From NCBI GenBank assembly GCA_035651635.1, contig DASRFK010000063.1, forward strand, positions 1 to 9,165: a stretch of 9,165 nucleotides of DNA. The letters run 5' to 3'. Of the stretch, positions 1-6,700 are shown piece by piece (the first letter of the stretch is position 1; each line of letters begins with the position of its first letter). Source of the stretch: JANXQE01 sp035651635. GTDB taxonomy: Bacteria; Verrucomicrobiota; Verrucomicrobiia; Limisphaerales; UBA8199. A program made the position numbers and the translations under genes. Below the pieces are notes generated by a model that was given only the letters and a program-made list of their open reading frames with translations, was not told the origin of the DNA and did not search any database.

Positions 1-1
1 T

Positions 2-337
2 AAACAACGCCTCGCGCTGGCCTGCGCGGTCATGCACCAGCCAGACGTTTTGTTTTTAGATGAACCGACTTCCGGCGTGGACCCCGTCACGCGGCGAGAG
101 TTCTGGACGCATATAAACGGGGTGGTCGAGAAAGGTGTTACCGTGATGGTGACCACCCATTTCATGGACGAGGCGGAGTACTGCGATCGCATCGCCCTGG
201 TGTTCCGGGGCCGAGTCATTGCGGCCGGCACCCCGGATGAGCTCAAAGCAAAAGCGGCCACGCCCACGAATGCCGACCCGTCGATGGAAGACGCCTTTGT
301 CCAGCTGGTGCAGGAGCAATCGCAAACGGAAGGATGA
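2..337 (+). CDS. ABC transporter ATP-binding protein, C-terminal end (partial, 5' end outside window)
   Basis: This is the last 111 residues of an ABC ATPase that energises export through the two permeases downstream. The frame is open from base 2, so the gene starts before the window; the ATG at 32 is internal. The first visible residues, KQRLALACA, are the tail of the signature region. Walker B with its catalytic glutamate follows (LFLDEP), then the D-loop (SGVD) and the H-loop histidine (VTTHFMDEAEYCDRIAL). The usual drug-exporter tail follows, with an AAGTPDELK segment and a final helix (MEDAFVQLV). The sequence style (ACAVMHQPDVLFLDEPTSGV) and the following two permeases resemble the YbhF/RbbA group, in which two ATPase domains are often fused. 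Whether that is so here cannot be seen. Walker A and the Q-loop lie outside the window. The family is secure; the substrate is unknown. Confidence 0.95.
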   Translation, partial: KQRLALACAVMHQPDVLFLDEPTSGVDPVTRREFWTHINGVVEKGVTVMVTTHFMDEAEYCDRIALVFRGRVIAAGTPDELKAKAATPTNADPSMEDAFVQLVQEQSQTEG

Positions 338-360
338 ACAGAGCAAAAAGATTGGGGCGT

Positions 361-428
361 AGCGGCGTCTCGGCAGAGCGCCGCTGGCAATGGTTCGAGG
401 ATTGGCGGCTCTCTGCCGAGACGCCGCT
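361..428. repeat. Palindrome doublet (REPIN-like) inside the ABC exporter operon
   Basis: Two 25-bp arms, 361-385 and 404-428, are inverted copies of each other with two mismatches, separated by 18 bases. The left arm is itself a palindrome: agcggcg at 361-367 and cgccgct at 379-385 flank an 11-base loop. The right arm folds less perfectly: gcggc at 405-409 pairs with gccgc at 423-427. Two short palindromes in inverted orientation is the layout of a REPIN (paired REP elements). In the transcript the arms could form either one 25-bp hairpin or two small ones. It fills much of the 128-base gap between the ATPase stop and the permease start. Its family identity and copy number in the genome are unknown. 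Confidence 0.7.
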
Positions 429-465
429 GCGGTTCATGGGCAGCCTCCAATTAATGGAATCCTGA

Positions 466-1584
466 ATGAATAGCCGCCGATTATTTGCCCTGTGCCGCAA
501 GGAAACCTGCCAGATCCTGCGGGATCCCAGCAGCAATATCATTGCCTTCATTCTGCCGGTAATCATGCTGCTGATCTTCGGTTATGGCATTAACCTCGAC
601 TCGCGGGGATTGCGCGTGGGCCTGGTCCTGGAAGACACCGGGCCGGAGGCGCGGTTGTTTGCCGCCAGCCTGACAGGCTCGCCCTATCTGCGCATCCGTT
701 TCAGCCAGCGGCGAAGCGAAATGGCACAGGCCCTCACGCGCGGTGAGGTCCGCGGATTCGTGGTCCTGGCGCAGGATTTCTCGAAGAAACTCAAGCGCTC
801 CACCGAGTCGGCTCCGATCCTGATTGTAACCGACGGCGCGGAACCGAATACCGCCAACTTCGTAGAGAATTATGTTCGCAGCGCATGGGAAGGCTGGGAG
901 CAACAACGCGCGGCGCAGCACGGCCAGATCGATCCAGCCGACATTCGCCTCGAACCGCGATTTTGGTTCAATCCGGCGGCCGAAAGCCGCAATTATCTTA
1001 TCCCCGGATCGATTACCGTGATTATGACAGTGATCGGAGCATTGCTGACATCGCTGGTGGTGGCGCGGGAATGGGAACGCGGCACCATGGAAGCCTTGCT
1101 GGCATCGCCCATGACCAAAACGGAGTTCCTGCTCAGCAAACTGCTGCCTTATTATGCTTTGGGGATCGTCTCGCTGCTGCTGTGTGTGGGAGTCTCGGTC
1201 TTCGGTTTAGGCGTGCCGTTTCGGGGGTCGGCGGCAGCCCTGTGGATGATCGGGTCATTATTCCTGGGCAGCGCGCTGGGATTGGGTTTGCTGCTCTCGA
1301 CGGTGACTCGCAATCAGTTTAACGCGGCCCAGGCAGCTCTGAACGCCGCCTTTCTGCCGGCTCTGATTCTGTCCGGGTTTATTTATGAAATCCGCAGCAT
1401 GCCCGTGGCGATCCGGGCGGTGACTTATCTAATCCCGGCGCGGTACTTCGTGACCGCGATGCAGACCTTGTTCCAGGCGGGCGATGTGTGGCCCGTGTTG
1501 TTCAAGAGCATGGCGTTTTTGGCCGTGGCCTCGCTGTTCTTCATCGGGTTGACAACGTTGAAGACGCGCCGGCGATTGGAGTAA
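466..1584 (+). CDS. ABC-2 type permease, first subunit (YbhS/YhhJ-like exporter)
   Basis: This is a 372-residue inner-membrane subunit of an ABC exporter, the usual length for the drug-type ABC-2 family. A cytoplasmic N-terminus precedes TM1 at about residues 24-44. A large extracytoplasmic domain spans about 45-177, then come five helices near 178-200, 228-250, 256-279, 286-307 and 344-364. The extracytoplasmic domain ends with the conserved phrase FWFNPAAESRNYLIPG (166-181). The cytoplasmic loop after TM2 carries the ABC-2 hallmark REWERGTMEALLASPMT (201-217), where the ATPase is expected to couple. The start at 466 is fixed on the upstream side by an in-frame TGA at 463-465; the ribosome site is weak (GGA at 456-458). 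It lies 128 bases after the ATPase and 5 bases before the second permease. It probably pairs with that permease to export hydrophobic compounds; the substrate is unknown. Confidence 0.93.
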   Translation: MNSRRLFALCRKETCQILRDPSSNIIAFILPVIMLLIFGYGINLDSRGLRVGLVLEDTGPEARLFAASLTGSPYLRIRFSQRRSEMAQALTRGEVRGFVVLAQDFSKKLKRSTESAPILIVTDGAEPNTANFVENYVRSAWEGWEQQRAAQHGQIDPADIRLEPRFWFNPAAESRNYLIPGSITVIMTVIGALLTSLVVAREWERGTMEALLASPMTKTEFLLSKLLPYYALGIVSLLLCVGVSVFGLGVPFRGSAAALWMIGSLFLGSALGLGLLLSTVTRNQFNAAQAALNAAFLPALILSGFIYEIRSMPVAIRAVTYLIPARYFVTAMQTLFQAGDVWPVLFKSMAFLAVASLFFIGLTTLKTRRRLE

Positions 1585-1589
1585 CAGCC

Positions 1590-2696
1590 ATGTGGTTCCG
1601 GATTTTGACACTGGTGGTCAAAGAACTGCGCGCGCTGCTGCGCGACCGACAGAGCCGGGCACTGCTGATTGCGCCGGTGGTGCTCCAGTTGGCGATTTTC
1701 CCGTTCGCATCGACGCTGGAAGTGAAAAACAACAGCCTGGGGGTGTTTAATGAAGATTCCGGGGCCGACTCGGCCGAACTCATTCAAAGGCTGGCGCAAG
1801 CCGGCGCGTTCACTCAACTGATTTATCTTCATTCGGAACAGGAACTGCGCCGGGCGATTGACCTGCAGCAAGTGCTGTTGGTATTGCGCCTGGCACCGGA
1901 TTTTTCGCGCGAGCTGGCTTCGGGCAGCGCCCCACAGCTGCAGGCCATTCTCGATGGCCGCCGATCCAATAGCGCCCAAATCGCGCTGGGGTACATTCGC
2001 CAAATCCTGGGCGACTTCATTGGAGACCGCAACCGCGCCTCAGGCAAGGTCCCGAGATCCGAGGTGGTCGTGCGGCACTGGTTTAATCCCAACCTGGATT
2101 ATGTTCGCCACATCATTCCGAGCCTGGTGGCAATTATCACGACGATCAGCACGTTGATCGTCACTTCGCTCTCGGTAGCCCGCGAGCGGGAACACGGCAC
2201 CTTCGATCAACTGCTGGTTTCGCCGCTGACCCCTGGCATGATCATGGTTGGAAAGACCGTGCCGGCTTTGATCGTGGCGGCCACTCAGGCGACCATTATT
2301 CTCAGCGCCGGCGTGTTTGTTTATCGAATTCCGTTCCAGGGCTCGCTCGCGCTTTTGTACGGAAGCATGTTTTTTTACATTCTCGCTTTGGCGGGTTTTG
2401 GGCTGCTCATTTCGTCGATTTGTTCGACCCAACAACAGGCATTCCTGGGGGTATTCAGTTTCATGATGCCGGCTGTTTTGCTGTCCGGTTTCCCCTCACC
2501 AGTCGAGAACATGCCGCGATGGCTGCAGTACCTTGACTGGCTCAACCCGCTGCGACACTTCATTGTGATTGTCAAAGGCGTCTTCTTGAAGGATGTCGGA
2601 CTAAGCGAACTGCTGCACCCACTTTGGCCGCTGGTGCTGATTGCGTGCATGACTCTGGCTTCCGCCAACTGGATGTTTCGCCGTAGATTGGGATAG
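1590..2696 (+). CDS. ABC-2 type permease, second subunit (YbhR-like exporter)
   Basis: This 368-residue protein is a paralogue of the preceding permease with the same topology: TM1 at about 24-42, an extracytoplasmic domain at about 43-173, and further helices near 174-196, 222-244, 253-276, 282-303 and 343-361. HWFNPNLDYVRHIIPS (163-178) corresponds to the NP...IPG region of the first subunit. REREHGTFDQLLVSPLTPG (198-216) is the ABC-2 coupling-loop hallmark. The frame is open further upstream, to a possible start at 1488, but that would overlap the first permease by about 100 bases. The ATG at 1590 has a good GGAG site at 1578-1581, sits 5 bases after the preceding stop, and gives an N-terminus matching that of the first permease. 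The tight spacing indicates one transcript and coupled translation. It most likely forms a heterodimer with the first permease. Confidence 0.93.
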   Translation: MWFRILTLVVKELRALLRDRQSRALLIAPVVLQLAIFPFASTLEVKNNSLGVFNEDSGADSAELIQRLAQAGAFTQLIYLHSEQELRRAIDLQQVLLVLRLAPDFSRELASGSAPQLQAILDGRRSNSAQIALGYIRQILGDFIGDRNRASGKVPRSEVVVRHWFNPNLDYVRHIIPSLVAIITTISTLIVTSLSVAREREHGTFDQLLVSPLTPGMIMVGKTVPALIVAATQATIILSAGVFVYRIPFQGSLALLYGSMFFYILALAGFGLLISSICSTQQQAFLGVFSFMMPAVLLSGFPSPVENMPRWLQYLDWLNPLRHFIVIVKGVFLKDVGLSELLHPLWPLVLIACMTLASANWMFRRRLG

Positions 2697-2866
2697 TTCA
2701 GGGATTCCACGGTTTGGTGATATTCAGCTCAATCCGGAGAGTAACGATAGTGAAAGCAGCAGGCCATGTCCTGGCTTAGCACTGACCTGGAGGAACGCGA
2801 TGCGAGAAGTGGACCGAGCCGAAGTCCTGTGCCGGACCCAAGAGTGAAGAACCGTGGCAGCGATCG
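2697..2866. other. Convergent intergenic gap, no gene or terminator seen
   Basis: This 170-base stretch separates the end of the exporter operon (+) from the end of the AraC-type gene (-). I found only stems of four or five pairs and no hairpin followed by a T-run on either strand. A perfect 10-bp palindrome (agcgatcgct, 2859-2868) overlaps the last codons of the AraC gene, but it has no loop and no T-tract. No convincing small gene or structured RNA was recognised. Confidence 0.5.
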
Positions 2867-3271
2867 CTACGGAGCGGAAGCGGCAACCAACCTCCGGTTT
2901 TGATTCAAGCTTTGCGTGTCTGACCCTTTATCACTCAGGGACATTCGAATGCTAAAACTGTGAACTGGCGCGAAGCTTTGGGGCGTCAAACCAAAGATCT
3001 TTTTGAATTCCCTGCAGAAGTGCGCTTCCGTAGCAAAATTCAGCTCAGCTGCGGCCGCCTTGCTCGAATACCCCTGTGAGATGAGTTGTTTGGCTAAGCG
3101 ACACTGCAACTCCCGAAGCCATTGGCTTGGCGTCTGGCGCATATGTTTCTTGAAGACGCGCTGGAGATGGCGCTCCGACATGGCGCAAAGCGTTGCCATC
3201 TTCCCCGGCTTGAACTCCGCCTGCCGAGCTACGGCTTCCCATTCCTCGACTCGAACTTCTGTGCTGCTCAT
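2867..3271 (-). CDS. Stand-alone AraC-type helix-turn-helix regulator
   Basis: This is a 134-residue DNA-binding protein consisting almost entirely of the AraC/XylS double helix-turn-helix, against roughly 250-300 residues for classical members. The first HTH spans about residues 22-45 with recognition helix SERHLQRVFKKHM (32-44). A linker helix (TPSQWLRELQCRLAKQLI) leads to the second HTH at about 68-94, and the family-typical phrase HFCREFKKIFGLTPQSFA occupies 84-101. A basic, Ser-rich tail of about 33 residues follows. There is no effector-binding cupin or other sensor domain. I chose the ATG at 3271, which has GGGAG ten bases upstream. A GTG at 3331 in the same frame would add 20 residues, but its AGGAGG lies only three bases away and the added residues match nothing recognised. 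Its targets are unknown; neighbouring genes or its own promoter are possible. DNA-binding assignment is secure, the start less so. Confidence 0.85.
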   Translation of the reverse strand: MSSTEVRVEEWEAVARQAEFKPGKMATLCAMSERHLQRVFKKHMRQTPSQWLRELQCRLAKQLISQGYSSKAAAAELNFATEAHFCREFKKIFGLTPQSFAPVHSFSIRMSLSDKGSDTQSLNQNRRLVAASAP

Positions 3272-3581
3272 GCTGCTGTTTCTCCCGAATTCTACTTTCG
3301 GCGCCAATTGGCATCCGCAGCCGTTTGCCACTGCCCTCCTGCCCCGCCATGCCGCCTTTCAGCGCCTGAAAGGTTTGATCTGTCCAGTAACTGTTTCGGG
3401 TAAGGGGCCATTCCCATGACCTATGGAACTGGTTGCCCCGCACCTTGCTACCGAGTTAATGCCCAAGCGGTTCCAAAATCAAACAAAAACGATGTTCTAA
3501 AAGCGACATAATTGTCCCAGAGCGACAAGCCTCAGAATTAGATCAGATGATTCACACTTTATCCATTTGTTTTAGTCACTG
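3272..3581. other. Upstream region of the AraC-type gene
   Basis: This 310-base region holds no convincing gene. Reading frames through 3272-3443 on both strands are open but match no recognised protein and have no good starts. The part at about 3470-3580 is more AT-rich than its surroundings and is the likeliest place for the AraC gene's promoter, although I could not pick a clear -35/-10 pair on the minus strand. It contains repeated gcgaca/tgtc motifs, listed separately. Confidence 0.4.
3502..3528. promoter_or_regulatory. Possible operator: repeated AGCGACA motif upstream of the AraC-type gene
   Basis: The heptamer agcgaca occurs at 3502-3508 and again at 3521-3527, a 19-base spacing (about two helical turns). 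Between them, ttgtc (3512-3516) and gacaa (3524-3528) form a short inverted repeat. Spaced direct repeats upstream of an AraC-family gene are a familiar arrangement for autoregulation. The motif is short and could occur by chance, and it lies about 230 bases from the proposed start codon. Confidence 0.2.
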
Positions 3582-3705
3582 AGAGCGTGTTTTAAAAGTA
3601 CCGGCTTGGGCGTGGCCGTATGGGGTTGAGAGTCCCGCCTTCAGGTGGCCCGGCGCCAAAACCGCCTAAAGGCGGGACTCCAAACCGAATTCTAAAACAC
3701 GCTCT
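3582..3705. mobile_element. MITE-like palindromic element, 124 bp
   Basis: The ends are perfect 13-bp inverted repeats: agagcgtgtttta at 3582-3594 and its complement at 3693-3705, with partial pairing continuing inward. A second perfect 12-bp inverted repeat lies inside (gagtcccgcctt at 3630-3641, complement at 3669-3680), around a GC-rich centre. There is no coding capacity. Short length, terminal inverted repeats and internal palindromes fit a non-autonomous miniature element mobilised by a transposase elsewhere. I could not identify an unambiguous target-site duplication, so a structured non-mobile repeat remains possible. It sits between the upstream region of the AraC gene and the terminator of the giant gene. 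Confidence 0.6.
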
Positions 3706-3720
3706 GAGCCTCAAAGAAGA

Positions 3721-3748
3721 AGCCGCCTGCAGCTAACTGCAGGCGGCT
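3721..3748 (-). terminator. Intrinsic terminator of the giant surface-protein gene
   Basis: A perfect 12-bp stem (agccgcctgcag at 3721-3732, complement at 3737-3748) encloses a 4-base loop. On the minus strand the stem is followed by the pyrimidine-rich run tcttcttt, and the hairpin lies 26 bases beyond the stop codon of the giant gene. Together these mark a Rho-independent terminator for the minus strand. The plus-strand side has only ttt followed by gttc, so termination in that direction would be weaker. Confidence 0.85.
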
Positions 3749-3774
3749 TTGTTCAACAGCAACTTATGCCTCAG

Positions 3775-6700
3775 TTACTTTGCTACTGCCCGGTAGAATT
3801 CAACCGGGACGCTGCTCGAGATGGTGTTGGTATAGCCGGCATTACCACTAGCGTCTGCGGTGATAGTTGCAATCTCGGTCCAAGGTTGGACGAGGTTGGA
3901 AGTGGCCTGGATTCCGTAGCTTGCGTTGGGAGCGCCGGAGATTGTCAGTGCCAGCTTATTGCCACTTATACCAAGTTTGACGGTGGGCGGAACAACCGGT
4001 CCGGTGACGGTTAAGAGGAAGCTTTGAGCGTTGGTCGTGAATCCGTCGTTCACCGAGATGGTGATGTAGTCCTTGCCGGACTTGTTACCGACCAGAGTCA
4101 CGTGAGCCAACTCATTGGAGCCGGTGTAGGTAAAGGTGATCCCGGAGACCAGGGCGGAATTAGTATCCGCGGCGCTGAAGTGCAGTGCGGTGAGAGGAAG
4201 GTCACCGACGGTGACACTTAAGGGCACATCGACCGACTTGTTCACTTGGGTCGAGACGTCTGCGATAGGCTGCAATTGCATCGGGCTCGGCTTGGTGACG
4301 GTGAGCAGGAAAGTGGCCGAGGCGCTCGTCAGAGCGTCCTTGGCAGTGATGGTGACATTCGCCGTGCCAATGGCATTGGGCACGGTGGTGATGGTGGCGA
4401 CGACGTTTGTGCCAACCACGGCGAAGCTGATCTTGGAGACGAGGTTGGAGTTATCGCTCGACCCGAGATAAGTCAGGTTAGTGATATCGGTAACGGCGTC
4501 GGTGACTGGCAGCGTCACAGCGATGGACGCATTAGCATTGGTCAGCTGGTCTGGAATGAGTCCGAAGACCGGCGGCACCGAGCTGGTGATGGTGACCGCA
4601 ATAGAATTGGTCACGGACGATGTGCCATCGGACACGACCACGGCAACGGTTGCCACGCCGATGCCATTGGTTGGCGTGAATAGCAGGGTTTGATTATTGC
4701 CGCTGGAGGCCACGCTGACGCGGCCGAGGTTGGCCGGGGCGGCACTGGCAGTGACGACCAGGTTGCTGCCGGCGGTGTCAACATCATTCGCTTTGAACGC
4801 GAGGCTCAACTGACCGTTGGCAGGGACCGACTGGTCACTAAGACCGGAGAGTGTCGGCGCCTGATTCACGTAGGTTACCGTCAACGGGAAAGACAGGGTG
4901 TTGGTGTTCACACCGTCGGTGGCCGTCAAAGTAATCGTGGCCGTGCCATCGCCATTAGTGAGCGACGAAGGCAGGTTGGCGCCTGGAGTGATCACCAGGG
5001 TGCGGCTGGTCACCGCGTTGGTGCCCGGCCCGGTCACGGTGAGTTTATTCACCAGACCCGGAACGCTCTCGTTGCTGCTGGTCGCCGTGAGCGTAAGTTT
5101 GTCGCCGTTGGTGATGGCCGAGTTGACACTCAGGTTAAGAGTCAGGCTGTTGTTTTCGAGTGTGCTTTGCGGTCCCACAAAGGAGATCGTCGGCGCGGTG
5201 GTGATCAGCTTGAGCAGCCAACCGCCGATGATTTGTCCACTGTCGGGTGAGAGGTCGTCCTGAACGTAGAGCGACCACGTACCGTTGGGATTGGTTCCTT
5301 TAAGCGAACTGAGGTTCGTCACGTAGGATCCCGTCACAGGCGGGTAGAAACTCAGCGAGCCGTTATAATCGGTGGGCTTGTACGTCCCGCTCAAGATCAC
5401 CCCTGTCTGCGGCGGCACATTAGCGGAGGTGTCGTCGAAGGTGAGGTTCACATTCGTGATGGCGGATCCGGCGCCGCTGCCGGCGCGGCTCATAAGCACG
5501 ATTTTCTGGCCTTGCGGGCCGACCAACAGCATGGAGATGTCGCTGGGATAGCTGTGTTGCAAGCCGAGGACGGTAACGGAGGCGGAGAATATATTTCCTG
5601 CCAGGCCGCTCACGTTAACGGTTGAAGGATAGGGCGTGGCCGGCGCGCGGTCGTTGATGGCGATGACCTGGTTGGTTCCGAACAGGCCGGCAATGGGGAC
5701 CACCGTCACAGTGAAACTGGTCTGGGCGGATTGTCCGAATTGATTGGCCGGTTGCGTCACTTTCACGGTGATGAGCGAGGAACCGCTCGAAGCGCCCGCC
5801 GGTGTGATTTGAATGGCCTGATTTCCAACCAGGCTGATGTTACCCGCCGGGATCAAGCCCGGATTGGAAGACTGGAAGCTCACGGTGAGCTGGTTGGTCG
5901 GCACCTGCACATCGTAATAAGTGACCGGCACAGTAACGGCCGTTCCCGCGAAGGTGTTGGTGTCGGCGATCGGCAGGATAACCGGCGGGTAAATGACCTG
6001 CTGGACGGCCACGACGAAGCTGTTGCTGGCAACGGCATTGTCGATATTAGTGGCGTACACAGTGACCAGGTTGGTCCCGAATTTGTTGGCCGCCGGGGTG
6101 ACATTCACCGTCCAAGTGCTCCCGGAGCCAGAGAAGGTTATGCCACTGGCGGGGATCAGGGCCGAGTTGGTCGAACTCGAGCCGAAGCGATAGGATGGGC
6201 CGGACGGGGAGTCATCCGCGATGGTGAACGGCTGGCTGCCGGAGGTATTCTCCTGGATGACCATATTGGCCAAGCCGAGCAGCTGCGGCTGAGTCATGAT
6301 GCTCAGAGACCAGCCCCCGTTGATGAATCCGGAATCCGGCGGTGTATCATCCTGGACGTAGAGCGACCAGGTGCCATTGGCTGAGCCGCCATTCAGGGCG
6401 CCCAAGTCTGTTCCATACGGATGAGCGGGAGCCGAGCCGAGGAAGTCATAGGTACCCGACTTGTAATCGGCGGGCTTGTAGCTGCCGCTGGTCAAAGTCG
6501 TTCCTTGAGGAACGGCGGTGGCGGCCGCCTGGTCAAAGGTGAGAGTGACATTCGTCACCGGGGTGCCGCCGCCGGCTTTGTTCATCAGGACGATCTTTTG
6601 ACCGGCCGGACCGACCAACAGCAGGCCGACGTCGGCCGGGTAATGATGGGCAAAATTGCTCACCGTGACGGAGACTTTGCTGACAGTGCCAGCCAGGCCG

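Noticed and set aside
1488..1589. Upstream extension of the second permease to an ATG at 1488
   Set aside because: It would overlap the end of the first permease by almost 100 bases and add a polar 34-residue leader. The ATG at 1590 has a proper GGAG site and aligns with the paralogous first permease.
2859..2868. Perfect 10-bp palindrome agcgatcgct as a terminator or operator
   Set aside because: It has no loop, no T-run, and falls in the final codons of the AraC-type gene. A chance or host-wide GCGATCGC motif is as likely.
2766..2903. 45-codon frame on the plus strand starting MSWLSTDLEE
   Set aside because: Weak ribosome site, no recognisable motif, biased Arg/Ser/Pro composition, and it runs into the end of the AraC-type gene on the opposite strand.
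3045..3443. 132-codon frame on the minus strand overlapping the AraC-type gene
   Set aside because: It overlaps the well-supported helix-turn-helix frame in another register and shows no recognisable domain. I considered whether it is a frameshifted N-terminal sensor domain of the AraC protein, but saw no resemblance to one.
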